Below are positions 15,316 to 25,281 of a stretch of DNA of 64,000 bases, one piece after another (position 1 is the first letter of the stretch; each line of letters begins with the position of its first letter). Source of the stretch: a virus; IMG/VR virus record IMGVR_UViG_3300031885_000010, positions 1-64,000 of that record, one strand, 5' to 3'. The notes below the pieces were generated by a model. The model saw only the letters and a program-made list of their open reading frames with translations. It made no database searches and was not told where the DNA came from. The position numbers were made by a program, and so were the translations under genes.

Positions 15316-16976
15316 TATTTTACCTGTCCATAGGTATCAGTATAATATTTCCTGAGATCCTTCTCACCCATCTTTGATCCACGTTCTTTTGCAACTGCCT
15401 TAAATTGTTCCCATGTGGGTTTTGTAGTACTTTCAGGAAGTTCTATAGGTGGTAAACCAAAGGAACGTCTGGTTTGATTAATATATTCTTTATAATTAAA
15501 GGGTTCTCCCCACATTGCAGCCTCTCTTCGTGCAGCAGGCTCTGCTTGTAGAATATGAGACTGCCATCTCTCCTCGGCTGTCTCTTTTGGCTGAGGCACA
15601 AAGCCTTTATCAGGTAGCCAATATCCGCCTGGTACGGTAGTTGGTCTTCCCATAGCATCTAAAGCATGAGCACCCATAGCCCTTTTATAATAACTCTCTG
15701 TTGGCAATTCTGCGGCTCTCAAAGAAGCTAAGTACTTTGAAGGTTCGGCACCAACTTCATGTCCATACATAAGTCCTTTAGTACCATAAACACCCTTCTC
15801 AAATTCTGCTGGGCTTACAGCAAGCCGTTCAAGCATGTCTGCAAAATGTGCCTGTGCTGCAAGTTGCTTTGGCCCATATTTGGCTCCCGATACCATTCCC
15901 CAACCCCTGCTTGGTCCTAAGTAGCCATAAACAGGACCTCGTGGTACCATTAGATTCTCATAGATAGATTTTAGCATCCCCATAGCTTCTGGAGAAGTAC
16001 GATACTCTGGAGTAGTAGGTCGTATAGGAGAAGGACCTCTTTCAGGAATAGTTAATTCAGGAGGCATTGGAATTGCTGGAGCTGGAGCAACCCCTTCACC
16101 AGAGACAGGAGCAGTCGGCAGTTTTTCAGTAGTAATTGGTGCAGGTACATTTCCAGAAGGTTTTGCCTCATAAGTTCCAGCTGGTCCTTTTACCATTTCA
16201 GTTGGTTCTCCAAATACTGATTTCTCAAACTCAAATCCAGGTGTCCCCTTTCTTTCAATTCTTCCTATTCCAATATCAACACTTGTAGGCCAGTTTGTAA
16301 ATTGGCTTGCTTGTCCTTTTAGCCAGCCAACAGGATCAGCCAAAGATTGTTTGGATCTTTCTAACCAATCAGAAATATTTTTTACACCTCTATTAATAAG
16401 TCCCTTTTCTCCTGAATATTGTAATGGTAATGGAGTACCAAGTTCATTAACCCTTGGTCCCTGTCGTGTGTCAGTCTGCCCTTCTGGAGTCCCAAAGTAC
16501 CTTGAAATAGGTGTTATTTGTCCAGGTACTTCAGGGGTAAATAGTTCAGGTCCACCTTCACCTACAAGATAGGGTTGCGTAGGTCCACTCGGCAATCCCA
16601 TAGCCGGATTCTCAGTAGGAGGTTGCATCCCACCTTCCGGCAATCCCATTATCTTCCTACCTAAATCTACAAGAAACCTTGCTACATAATCAGGAACTGA
16701 AGATAATTGACCCATGGATATAGTGTCTTGTGGACGAGGAGGAGGCGGAACTGGTACTGCTTTCCCAGATGGAGCAGGAGTTGGAGTACCTCCGCCGGAC
16801 GGTTGCGATGTAGGTGCAGATGGTAAGTTCATACCTTGATTAGGTGTACCCATCGGTCCCATGTCCATAGCAGGCGGCATCATGCCTCCCGTAGCCATAT
16901 TAGGAACCATATTGTTCATCATATAATTGTTCACCCATTCTTTAGCCCTGCTTAATCCTTCATCATAGAGTGGCAT
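15315..16976 (-). CDS. Pro/Gly/Met-rich virion protein
   Basis: ATG 16976 follows GGAGGATAGT. The N-terminal 100 residues are low complexity (GGMMPPAMDMGPMGTPNQG). PYLVGEGGPELFTP near residue 140 matches a motif frequent in tape-measure and internal virion proteins (VGExGPELFxP). The rest is Pro-rich linker and a helical C-terminal region. Upstream of and coupled to the 2006-residue protein, so probably an internal or injected virion component. Confidence 0.55.
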   Translation of the reverse strand: MPLYDEGLSRAKEWVNNYMMNNMVPNMATGGMMPPAMDMGPMGTPNQGMNLPSAPTSQPSGGGTPTPAPSGKAVPVPPPPRPQDTISMGQLSSVPDYVARFLVDLGRKIMGLPEGGMQPPTENPAMGLPSGPTQPYLVGEGGPELFTPEVPGQITPISRYFGTPEGQTDTRQGPRVNELGTPLPLQYSGEKGLINRGVKNISDWLERSKQSLADPVGWLKGQASQFTNWPTSVDIGIGRIERKGTPGFEFEKSVFGEPTEMVKGPAGTYEAKPSGNVPAPITTEKLPTAPVSGEGVAPAPAIPMPPELTIPERGPSPIRPTTPEYRTSPEAMGMLKSIYENLMVPRGPVYGYLGPSRGWGMVSGAKYGPKQLAAQAHFADMLERLAVSPAEFEKGVYGTKGLMYGHEVGAEPSKYLASLRAAELPTESYYKRAMGAHALDAMGRPTTVPGGYWLPDKGFVPQPKETAEERWQSHILQAEPAARREAAMWGEPFNYKEYINQTRRSFGLPPIELPESTTKPTWEQFKAVAKERGSKMGEKDLRKYYTDTYGQVK

Positions 16977-16989
16977 ACTATCCTCCATT

Positions 16990-17301
16990 TTATTCCGTGC
17001 TTTTACTTCTATAGTTTAAATATATTGGTACTGGTACTACTGCGTTGGCAGGTAATTGAGTACTATCTAAAATTCCCTCAATCACACCAGTGAGAAGTAT
17101 TCTTATTGTTTTAATGTTATTACTCACAGGACAGCTGAGCCTGAAGTCTGAGTGCGTTACCACGCATGGTTGGTTATTTGTATTGCCTGCACCTACTCTG
17201 AGAAATAACTGGCCTACGCAAACCTCTGGATTTAACCAGCATCCCCCAGAGAAATGCCACGAGCCGGAGCTGACCCAACCGGACAGCCCGTTCACGCTTC
17301 A
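16990..17301 (-). other. in-frame extension behind a TGA stop (101 codons plus)
   Basis: Directly behind the TGA of the next gene (17299-17301) the same frame stays open to TAA at 16990. A GTG codon at 17295 could start it, but no ribosome site is visible. The product looks beta-rich with four Cys. It could be a readthrough extension of the virion protein, a nonsense-split gene, or a weakly started gene. The bases around 17215-17345 are clearly GC-richer than the surroundings. Confidence 0.4.
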
Positions 17302-18213
17302 GATCGGTGCGTAATCAGCGTTTTCGAGGCCCACGGATCCTCCAAAGTAAGCTGGATTCTCGGTTTCCAGTGTTATGTCAAAACTTAACTTGTTGCCAAT
17401 CTTTCCAATGTATCCGTCCTTAATTGTTACTGGAACCCAGACCGTTTCTGAAGGATCAGAAAAGGTTAAGTTGAGTACGACTGGGTCTATGGGACTTAGA
17501 ATGTTCTCAAAATTTTCCAAAGAGAAAGCAAATATATCATTGGATACTGTAACTAAATCATCAATCCGTGAACCGTATGATCCAAGTACCAATGTGTCGA
17601 TAGGAGAAGCACCGATGATTCCGTCATTATCTATTTGCCATGTTTCCAACTTGCAATCTCCATAGAGATAAGTCCAGTATGTAACTGCGAATATTCCTGG
17701 ATGAACCTGAAATATTGTATAGTCATAAATTTGAGTATCTGATATCTCCCTTGCATCCACATAATCTGGATCTATAATTCCCTCGGCTGAAATGTTGTAG
17801 GTAAAAATGTATCCCTTGAAGATGGTGGGATCAACCTCATCCTGGTACTTGGTTATGACAGCAAAGATTGAATCAGACACTCTGGCTGCAAATACGGGAA
17901 GCGGATAACTCCCAGATGAGGTGGTTTGATCAATCCAATCCTCACCTAAAGTTCCATCATCTGTTATTGCCAATGTGCTTGCCCTAATTTGCTTAAGAGA
18001 CGAATATCCAAAGAATACAAGAACATTTTTACCGTGGAGAAAGAGTGAATCAAATTCTCCAGCGAGAGAAACTTTTGAAATAAAATCTGTACTGATTATA
18101 CCTGCGTTACTAATTTTTCTGGTTTGAATATTATAATACGGATAATCCGAAAGTGCAATAACCTTAATATTATCCGTGAAATTAATCATACTTTCGAAAC
18201 AAACTCCTGGCAT
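17299..18213 (-). CDS. beta-propeller-like structural protein
   Basis: 304 residues with recurring short strand patterns (KVIALSDYPYYNIQT, NVLVFFGYSS, SIFAVITKYQDE, GIFAVTYWTYL, DIFAFSLENF), suggesting a propeller or WD-like repeat fold. It is in the tail gene cluster with a GGAGGATAAT start site. Likely a tail-tip or receptor-binding accessory. The C-terminus may be extended (previous entry). Confidence 0.5.
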   Translation of the reverse strand: MPGVCFESMINFTDNIKVIALSDYPYYNIQTRKISNAGIISTDFISKVSLAGEFDSLFLHGKNVLVFFGYSSLKQIRASTLAITDDGTLGEDWIDQTTSSGSYPLPVFAARVSDSIFAVITKYQDEVDPTIFKGYIFTYNISAEGIIDPDYVDAREISDTQIYDYTIFQVHPGIFAVTYWTYLYGDCKLETWQIDNDGIIGASPIDTLVLGSYGSRIDDLVTVSNDIFAFSLENFENILSPIDPVVLNLTFSDPSETVWVPVTIKDGYIGKIGNKLSFDITLETENPAYFGGSVGLENADYAPI

Positions 18214-18225
18214 ATTATCCTCCGC

Positions 18226-18762
18226 TTATATTTGTTTCAAATCTGTCTCTTCCCCAATTTCTCCACTTGCATTAATTGGTCTCGTTTCTAAAGATGGAAG
18301 GTAAAAAACATTATCAATATAGGGTGAAGCTAAAGAGGATGTTCCAACAAGTCGTGGATGAAGAAATCCCCTTCCGTAAATTATAACTGAACTTATTATG
18401 GAGCTAATAATACCAGTCGCTTCATCCACCAGATAAGAACTAACCGTTATTTCTTCGGATCCAGAATTAGAGGAATCAAAGGATACCAAAAGCACCTCAC
18501 CTATCACTTCAACCACTACTTCTATCTTTCCTTCTTCCACCACGATTTGAGACACAGTAATCTCAATCATATCCACACCAAAGAAAGATGAAGCTCTAAT
18601 AAGACCAAAATTTCCGACAGGTTGTTGTAAACTAAACTGTTCAAGTTTATTAAAACTTGCCAGATTTCTCACTTTCAGTAGAAGTTGTAGGCCAAGACCA
18701 ATAAGGGAATCTCCTATGGTTCTATCACCATTTATGATTATTCTTGGCCCTATATTAACCAA
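18226..18762 (-). CDS. structural protein, 178 aa
   Basis: Beta-rich, with repeated Val/Ile strands (EGKIEVVVEVIGEVLLVSF). It lies between two tail-region genes with only short spacers. No family recognised; virion location inferred from context. Confidence 0.45.
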   Translation of the reverse strand: MVNIGPRIIINGDRTIGDSLIGLGLQLLLKVRNLASFNKLEQFSLQQPVGNFGLIRASSFFGVDMIEITVSQIVVEEGKIEVVVEVIGEVLLVSFDSSNSGSEEITVSSYLVDEATGIISSIISSVIIYGRGFLHPRLVGTSSLASPYIDNVFYLPSLETRPINASGEIGEETDLKQI

Positions 18763-18767
18763 GATGA

Positions 18768-20105
18768 TTACTCCGTCATGTCATATTTATATTCAAAACT
18801 TGCTTGCTCGCTCGCCGATACGGATTGACTTGCACTATTCTGAAATCCATAATGTATATCACTCCCAATGGAAGCCGAAGCATGAACCATTGTCAATGCA
18901 GATGCAGTAATCTGTGCAGCCACGTGTGAAATCGCTTCCATAGCTTTTTCTTTAAGACTATTTAGAAGTTCATAATTCTTCATCTCAATTTCTTTATCTT
19001 TAATCAGTATATTAGCGTTTGCAACAGCTTGACTGATTTTTGCATCAATAACTTTCAGATCAAGTCCTGCTTTAGATATCTCAAAATCTGCAACAGACCT
19101 GAATTCTGCGACTTCAGCCTCATATCCTCTGGCAACCGCATTAACCCTATCTGTTTCTCCTCTAATTTTAGCAGAATAGGCACTTAGTTTAGCAGTATAC
19201 ATCTCAATAAGGCTTATATTATACTGTATCTTAGTCTTGGCTGTCTCAAGGATAGATGCAATCTTAGCACTTACTGCCTCACGTCTCTCCCTGAATGCAA
19301 CAAGGGCATTCTTGATTATCTCATCAGCAACCTGGAAGGCTAATGTGGCAACAGAATGAGCATAACCCATAAGTTGTGATTCAAGTGCAATTCCCTGCTG
19401 GATAATGAAATGGTAATTCTGTAATGCCAATTCAAAAGACTTGATTGCCGTATCTCTGCTCATATCCAGACGCTTATTAGTGAAGTTGATTTCCTCTTCC
19501 TCGTAAGCACCTAACAAGGCTCCATTGGGTAGCGGATATCCATTTCTTGCCCATGTCGCAGCAATACGATCCTGAGTATCATTGTGAATTATGAGTGCTC
19601 TTTCGTATTCTCTCTGGAATATAGCATCCTCAATAGCAGGAGTAAGGCCGGTAGAACCAGTATTAACATCACTGAGTAATTTAGACTTGATGGCGGTAAG
19701 CAAGGAAGTTGCATATGTCTCATCGGGCATCTGCAAGTCTCCTACTACCAGATCAGGAAACTCTGGCAGAGTACCAATGGAGGCATCCACAATTACCGGC
19801 TCAGTCGGCAAAATAGGCATATCTACTGTAAACTCATCGGGATCAATGGTTGGAGGAGAGATAGAGATTTCCGGTATAGAGATCGAAGTCGTATCTATTG
19901 GTATCGTCCTACTAATTAACTCCAATGCCAACGCAATGTCTCTAAGAGCATTCAAAGCAGCTACTGTTGTGGCATAAGCAGAATTGGCAAATGTCTCCGA
20001 ATCTGCAAATCTATTTAACACAGTAGAAGGAGCATAATTAAGTAAAGTCGATGGTGTAATGGATGATGTAATGGGTATTAGTTGTGGTCTAAAATATTCA
20101 GTCAT
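18768..20105 (-). CDS. helical internal/tail protein, 445 aa
   Basis: After a Pro-rich N-terminal region (SISIPEISISPPTIDPDEFT) the protein is a long series of Ala-rich helices (residues about 150-420). A conserved-looking WARNGYPLPNGALLGAYE sits before the helical rod. Such proteins in podovirus tail clusters are thought to be internal or needle components. The precise role is unknown. Confidence 0.5.
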   Translation of the reverse strand: MTEYFRPQLIPITSSITPSTLLNYAPSTVLNRFADSETFANSAYATTVAALNALRDIALALELISRTIPIDTTSISIPEISISPPTIDPDEFTVDMPILPTEPVIVDASIGTLPEFPDLVVGDLQMPDETYATSLLTAIKSKLLSDVNTGSTGLTPAIEDAIFQREYERALIIHNDTQDRIAATWARNGYPLPNGALLGAYEEEEINFTNKRLDMSRDTAIKSFELALQNYHFIIQQGIALESQLMGYAHSVATLAFQVADEIIKNALVAFRERREAVSAKIASILETAKTKIQYNISLIEMYTAKLSAYSAKIRGETDRVNAVARGYEAEVAEFRSVADFEISKAGLDLKVIDAKISQAVANANILIKDKEIEMKNYELLNSLKEKAMEAISHVAAQITASALTMVHASASIGSDIHYGFQNSASQSVSASEQASFEYKYDMTE

Positions 20106-20117
20106 ATTAGTCTCCTT

Positions 20118-21017
20118 TTATCTTGTCTTTCTACTTATCATCTCACCAAGAACCCTAAATGAATCAATTGAAAATTGTGATCCACCCTCATTCTTAATTC
20201 CAAAGGTGAAGAAACGTCCCTTCACTCCCTTACCTATTTTGGCTCTACCCTCATGTCCATTTCCATCTTTGATAAACGGATATGAGTATGCGTCCGTACT
20301 TTCATCTATCCTCATCTTCATACTCATATCTCCGACTGATCGATACGACATCCATCCTTCTATAGGAACCTGTACAGCCTTCCTTGATAAATCTATAGCC
20401 CCAGATTCCAATTCAGCTTCAATCATCTGTCCATTATCATTATCTCCACCAATGAGATATATTCCATTCTCATTTGCTCCAAGCAATACTCCATTGAACA
20501 GTACGAGAGAATTGAAATTGAAGTTCTCATAATGGGATACGGCATGAGTATAAAGGTTCATCACTATGGCTCTACGGTTGAAGGTTACAACTGTAACTTT
20601 TCCATAACCATTAATCTCAAGCAGAGGAAGAGTAATAGCACCTGTGCAACGAGTATCTGAAGATGTAATGGAAGATATGGTAAGCAATGGGAGAATAATT
20701 GATCCATTGGCAATAACTCCAGATAATGCTGTTCCATTAATTTTGAATACTGGAAGACTTATAGATGCATTGGCAAGAACTTCACTATATCCTTGCCCAG
20801 TAATCTGTAATAAGGGAAGGATGATATTCCCTCTTGCTACTTCTCCTACTTCTGCATGTCCTGAGATAGAAAAACATGGAAGAGTAATACTCCCTTCGCT
20901 AAGAGGAGATATGGCTGTACCTGTAACCTCAAGAAGAGGTAGAATGATAATTCCAGTTGATCCTGCTCCTCCCAAGACTTGCAGTAGGGGAAGAGTTATA
21001 GTCCCATTATTAGACAT
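20118..21017 (-). CDS. repeat protein with seven xIxLPLL units
   Basis: The first 140 residues are a tandem array with the LP of each unit at residues 10, 27, 47, 68, 89, 110 and 131, so a regular 21-residue period after the second copy. Each unit reads roughly G-S-I-x-L-P-L-L-x-I-x-G. A unique C-terminal domain follows (residues about 150-299, YLIGGDNDNGQMIEAELESG). The same LPLL unit ends the two neighbouring proteins. Probably a tail-surface beta-repeat protein. Confidence 0.55.
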   Translation of the reverse strand: MSNNGTITLPLLQVLGGAGSTGIIILPLLEVTGTAISPLSEGSITLPCFSISGHAEVGEVARGNIILPLLQITGQGYSEVLANASISLPVFKINGTALSGVIANGSIILPLLTISSITSSDTRCTGAITLPLLEINGYGKVTVVTFNRRAIVMNLYTHAVSHYENFNFNSLVLFNGVLLGANENGIYLIGGDNDNGQMIEAELESGAIDLSRKAVQVPIEGWMSYRSVGDMSMKMRIDESTDAYSYPFIKDGNGHEGRAKIGKGVKGRFFTFGIKNEGGSQFSIDSFRVLGEMISRKTR

Positions 21018-21028
21018 GGACTAACCTC

Positions 21029-21844
21029 TTATACTAACAATGGCAATGTCACTGAAAAAGTATCAATGGTGCATGTAGCATCCTCAGTAAGAGTGGTATT
21101 GGACATATTGATTTCTGCCCCACTGGCTGCACATGCTCCTTGTAATCTTACTTGCGTTGTACTAAGAGTTGCGTCATCTTCTGGAGCTACAAGTCTGAAC
21201 CATCCTGCTACTCCAGTAGCCAGATTTAGTCCTGACCATGTACCACTTGCCTTTGAAATTACACCAGCAACCGGTTTTCCAAACTGAAGAGTATTAACTC
21301 TGGAAGCCGTCGTAATCAAAGTGCCTGTACTTATTGTTGGTCCCGTAGATGCCCTTTGTGCAATCTCAAAACTCAATCCTGCTATTCTCGACTTAACCAG
21401 AATAATGTTTCCCTTTCCAGTTGTGGCTCCTGGCATTGATAAGGCAGAAAGCTGAGGAATGTCATCGAGCATCTGAGCAAATTCACGAGTAACAGCCGTA
21501 GTTGTGCGAAGAGAGGCAGATGTGGCATGTATGGTGAAGACATAATGTGCAGTAGTAGCATCAGCCAAGGTTACTTTAACAGAACAAGTTTTTCCTGCGG
21601 TACGTGTTCCTGACATGGTATATCTCTTCAATTTAGGTACGGACCTGTCAGTACGAGAAGTAGTAACCACTGCCCCACTTCCGATTGTAATTTTGCAGAG
21701 TAAATTTGCTGCTGGAGCTATTGCGTCTGCCGTGGCTGGGGGAGTCCCAGAATAAATGTTTAAGATTGCATCCTCGAAGGCTTTCCTGAGACCACTTTCA
21801 TCATCTAAAAACTGAGCTAATCCTGTACTAAGTTTGACTGCCAT
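21029..21844 (-). CDS. beta-rich structural protein ending in LPLL unit
   Basis: 271 residues, Thr/Ala/Ser-rich strands, typical of tail or baseplate proteins. It opens with a helical stretch (LAQFLDDESGLRKAFEDAIL) and closes with TIDTFSVTLPLLV, one copy of the repeat found in the next gene. Virion role inferred from context. Confidence 0.5.
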   Translation of the reverse strand: MAVKLSTGLAQFLDDESGLRKAFEDAILNIYSGTPPATADAIAPAANLLCKITIGSGAVVTTSRTDRSVPKLKRYTMSGTRTAGKTCSVKVTLADATTAHYVFTIHATSASLRTTTAVTREFAQMLDDIPQLSALSMPGATTGKGNIILVKSRIAGLSFEIAQRASTGPTISTGTLITTASRVNTLQFGKPVAGVISKASGTWSGLNLATGVAGWFRLVAPEDDATLSTTQVRLQGACAASGAEINMSNTTLTEDATCTIDTFSVTLPLLV

Positions 21845-21856
21845 TTCTCTACCTCC

Positions 21857-22843
21857 TTAAATTGTAGTTGCTTCCACTGAGAGTAAAGGAAGATTAATAC
21901 TTCCATCTATACCAGCAATCTCTGCTGGAGCCTGAGCCATAAATACATATTGCCTATAATTACCATGCCACCTGATGATGGATGAACCAATTTCAATGTC
22001 ATTTACTCCATAATAATCCCCAGTAAGATTCTTCAATTCACCACCAGGCATTCCCATAAATATCCCAATACTGGTAGAGAATATTACACATTTACCTATT
22101 GCTCTATCCTTTAATGTGGTACTTGTGTAAGTCATCCTTTCTACTACAACTGGGCTTCCCTTGATGGCCGGTACATTCAGAAGTTCCTTATACTTCATAT
22201 CGAACAAATCTGAGCCGTGATGGAAGCTAACTGTATTTCCAGCACTAATATACATTCCATCAATGACGGCATTCATCATGGTAATTGGTCCATCAAGCAC
22301 TATGAAGTTACGTTTCTTTTCCATCTCCATGGGACTTGCAGCAACAGAGAAATAGATATGATCTCCATAAGAAGCATATAGACGTGCATTGTAATATTCA
22401 ATTAATTCCCCACCTACCATCTTTTGTCGCATGGTACGATCTGCATTTGGAAACCCATAAGCTACTCCATTCTTGATATATCCTACCTTCTCAAGGTTGG
22501 AGAAAAAAATCCTATCATCAACTTTTACGAAATTCATTTTGGATGGTCCAGCAGCAGTAAGAATAGTTGAAGAAGTCCAGTCCAGATTGATCTGTTTTAG
22601 ATCATTATTCCTGACTCCAAAGCAGAGTGTATTCTCATCTGACCATAGACTATGCCAACTACCAGAAAATATTTCACTGAGTATTCCTACACGCCTATGC
22701 ATCATTCCTTCTTCATCAAAGTCCACATTGTTAGCTACTCTGACGAAACCAGAAGGAAGACGCATATCGTCCGTAACCTGATTATTGATGCCTCGAAATA
22801 CTTTAAATTCGATTAGAGGTATAAGTCGTTCTTGTCCAATCAT
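21857..22843 (-). CDS. tail nozzle-like protein (gp12 type)
   Basis: The N-terminus (FRGINNQVTDDMRLPSGF, then VANNVDFDEEGMMHRR) matches the start of podovirus tail-nozzle or tail-tubular B proteins, which form the distal tube through which DNA leaves. Repeated strands fit a propeller. The C-terminus ends with GSINLPLLSVEATTI, the shared LPLL unit. It overlaps the adaptor gene upstream by four bases. Confidence 0.6.
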   Translation of the reverse strand: MIGQERLIPLIEFKVFRGINNQVTDDMRLPSGFVRVANNVDFDEEGMMHRRVGILSEIFSGSWHSLWSDENTLCFGVRNNDLKQINLDWTSSTILTAAGPSKMNFVKVDDRIFFSNLEKVGYIKNGVAYGFPNADRTMRQKMVGGELIEYYNARLYASYGDHIYFSVAASPMEMEKKRNFIVLDGPITMMNAVIDGMYISAGNTVSFHHGSDLFDMKYKELLNVPAIKGSPVVVERMTYTSTTLKDRAIGKCVIFSTSIGIFMGMPGGELKNLTGDYYGVNDIEIGSSIIRWHGNYRQYVFMAQAPAEIAGIDGSINLPLLSVEATTI

Positions 22844-23787
22844 AATGTACCCAATCTCGGTCTGGCCGTCTCATTAGAATTGCGCAACCAGTCCCGTGTA
22901 GCCTTACCCTTGCGTTTACTTGTTTCAAATAATCCTCGATGCTCCATGGCTAACTGTTTATTGTAACACTGTGAATCCTGCTTCATATAGGCATCTCGCA
23001 GTATCCCATCTATAAGGTAGATATGATACTGGGATGCAATCTCTGGGGATTCAGTAGCAATGCCTGCAATAGTGAGATCGGCCAATGGAAGTCTGGATAC
23101 GGTAAGCCACAATGTATCTATAACTTTCTGCATGATTCCACCTGATGCCACAGTTTCATCCGTTATTGTCTCGGATACGGTGAATGAAGTAGTAGAGACC
23201 GTTACCACAGTGAATGTCTTTGGCACAGCCGTAGTACCATTGGAAACTGTTCCTGTCATCCATACCTGATCTCCTACCTCAAGCAAGTCGGAGAATGTTG
23301 CTCCAGTCTGGAAAATGGACTTGGTTGTTCCACCCGTGAAGGTGAATGCTCCCGTCCAGTATCCATCATCAGGACTGCCATACCTTACAATACGAAAGTG
23401 GCCATAATCATAGTCTGGAATCAAATATCCTGTTCCACCATAAGCTGTTCTCCATCCGGTCATCATGTCATCTACATATGAGTCTGAGATTACCTCTACT
23501 TTCTTGGTAGTATATTGTTCCAAGACGGAATCATAATTGATAATGTTGCAGGGAGTATGGATCTCCGTGATTCGGGGGTCTAAAGCGTAGGTATGCTGAT
23601 TTGCAAGGAGGAGGGTCTTACAAATAGCAGACGTAGTGGTATCACGGATGCATCCTGTCTCCCTGCACCACTCGTTTAAAGCTTTATTAAGATGCCTAAG
23701 TAATTCTACATCCGACCATTTGTATGGGATTACAATATCATCAAGATAGTCGGTTCTTGCGGCTAATAAGATGTCGGTTGTAAACAT
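22840..23787 (-). CDS. head-tail adaptor
   Basis: The helical start (WSDVELLRHLNKALNEWCRE) and end (YLIDGILRDAYMKQDSQCYN) resemble podovirus head-tail adaptor proteins that sit under the portal. A beta, Ig-like insertion occupies about residues 125-215 (TFTGGTTKSIFQTGATFS). It sits directly upstream of the nozzle-like gene, as usual for this pair. Confidence 0.6.
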   Translation of the reverse strand: MFTTDILLAARTDYLDDIVIPYKWSDVELLRHLNKALNEWCRETGCIRDTTTSAICKTLLLANQHTYALDPRITEIHTPCNIINYDSVLEQYTTKKVEVISDSYVDDMMTGWRTAYGGTGYLIPDYDYGHFRIVRYGSPDDGYWTGAFTFTGGTTKSIFQTGATFSDLLEVGDQVWMTGTVSNGTTAVPKTFTVVTVSTTSFTVSETITDETVASGGIMQKVIDTLWLTVSRLPLADLTIAGIATESPEIASQYHIYLIDGILRDAYMKQDSQCYNKQLAMEHRGLFETSKRKGKATRDWLRNSNETARPRLGTL

Positions 23788-23797
23788 ATCTTTTCTC

Positions 23798-24424
23798 CTA
23801 TACGAATATTCTCTCTACTTCAAACCTTTCCACATGAAGTATTCCATGGGAGAGGGAGTATGGATCAGAGTGAAATGCATTAAGATATGTCTTATTCATA
23901 TATGGCTTTAATGCTTGACTCTTATGCAATTGTAAACTCTTCAATTTGGAACCCATAAACCCGCTGATATTCACAAATAGTCTTGGATTAAAGTCAAGGG
24001 TATTACTGGGAAGCCCATAACATAGAACGGTAGCATTAGTTTGTCTGAGAGCAGTCATAGTTATTTCATGCAGTAAACGATGATCCTGATGCGTATGGTG
24101 TTGGCTCATCACCAATACCATATTAATCTGATGCTCATCCACGATGTCTTCTATACGACGTACTTCAAAATGATAATCCTCTCTTTTAATCCCTACTTTC
24201 TCATCCCAGATCATGATATCAGGATGCACACATACGAGAGCCAAGTCGGATTCAATCCTCCTATTGGCGAATTCATTAGAGAGATCCCCTTCTCCTCCAA
24301 CTGTAGCAATGTAACAACAGAGAAGATTCATATCTTCTCTATATTTGAGCAAGGTTCCCAATGTACCCAGCTCGATATCATCTGGATGACTGCCTATTGC
24401 TAATACATTTCTTCCACGGAACAT
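23798..24424 (-). CDS. PIG-L family deacetylase
   Basis: The zinc-site signature GSHPDDIELG lies near residue 12 and the distal His motif QHHTHQDHRLLHE follows near residue 100, as in LmbE/PIG-L N-acetylglucosamine deacetylases. ATG 24424 is preferred over GTG 24430 because AGGTG is well placed. First gene of the sugar island; it probably deacetylates an amino sugar carried by the adjacent transferases' product. Confidence 0.85.
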   Translation of the reverse strand: MFRGRNVLAIGSHPDDIELGTLGTLLKYREDMNLLCCYIATVGGEGDLSNEFANRRIESDLALVCVHPDIMIWDEKVGIKREDYHFEVRRIEDIVDEHQINMVLVMSQHHTHQDHRLLHEITMTALRQTNATVLCYGLPSNTLDFNPRLFVNISGFMGSKLKSLQLHKSQALKPYMNKTYLNAFHSDPYSLSHGILHVERFEVERIFV

Positions 24425-24430
24425 ATTCAC

Positions 24431-25270
24431 CTATAAAACTTTACTGAGAATATTTTCCAACCTATGAAACAAACTGTACTTATTCTCGTAGGTTTTCACC
24501 AAAGCGTTATAACCTATTTCCTGTCTTTCTTTAGTTTTATCCAAATAGTATAGAAACTTATCGGCATATTCCTTTTCATCTTTCGCTATTGCCATATCCT
24601 TCTCGGAATAAAACTTATTTAAGATTGCGGGATTATCCACCAGCTGGAAACCGCCACAGGCCGAGATAACAAAGGTTCTTTCATTAATCTCATTCTCTGA
24701 ATCTCTTTGCATTTGTAAATGGTAATTCAAATTTATCTTAGCTCTGTTGTAAAAGAACCTACTATCATTAGGATGGAGTTCCAGAATTGATTCATCCCAG
24801 TATGTTCCCATCAATACACCGTTATAATGATTGACTATTGGAAGCAAGTATTTTTTGGTTTCTTCCACCTTTCTATAACTGTTTGTTCCCACGAAAAAGT
24901 AATCATATATCTCCTTACTCTCTTCAGGGTAATAGATAATAGGATTAAAACCAAAGGGAATGGATTTTATATTAAAATCATTTTTAAAATCTTTCTCTGA
25001 ATTACTAATGTAGAATTTATCTCCTATGATGTCTACAAAGATGTCATACCCCTTATCAAACAGGTCATTTTCCATACTATATATGATGTCGGTCTCAATC
25101 CCCATGTACTCAAGTATCTGCTTCCATGATATAAATGCGTACTTCCAGAATCCATTACTGGTGGAATGTATCGAAACTCGTAAATGTCTATTGGAGTATT
25201 TGTCTTTATACTCTTCCAACAGGTTTTGTCTTAATTTCTGTCCTTCATGACACGTCTCAGCAGATGGCAT
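24431..25270 (-). CDS. CgeB-like glycosyltransferase
   Basis: The C-terminal half (NERTFVISACGGFQLVDN, then AKDEKEYADKFLYYL) is the nucleotide-sugar-binding end typical of CgeB/GT4-like transferases. The N-terminal half has a Rossmann-like start. It transfers an unknown sugar. Adjacent to the deacetylase with no gap. Confidence 0.7.
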   Translation of the reverse strand: MPSAETCHEGQKLRQNLLEEYKDKYSNRHLRVSIHSTSNGFWKYAFISWKQILEYMGIETDIIYSMENDLFDKGYDIFVDIIGDKFYISNSEKDFKNDFNIKSIPFGFNPIIYYPEESKEIYDYFFVGTNSYRKVEETKKYLLPIVNHYNGVLMGTYWDESILELHPNDSRFFYNRAKINLNYHLQMQRDSENEINERTFVISACGGFQLVDNPAILNKFYSEKDMAIAKDEKEYADKFLYYLDKTKERQEIGYNALVKTYENKYSLFHRLENILSKVL

Positions 25271-25281
25271 AATACTCTTCT

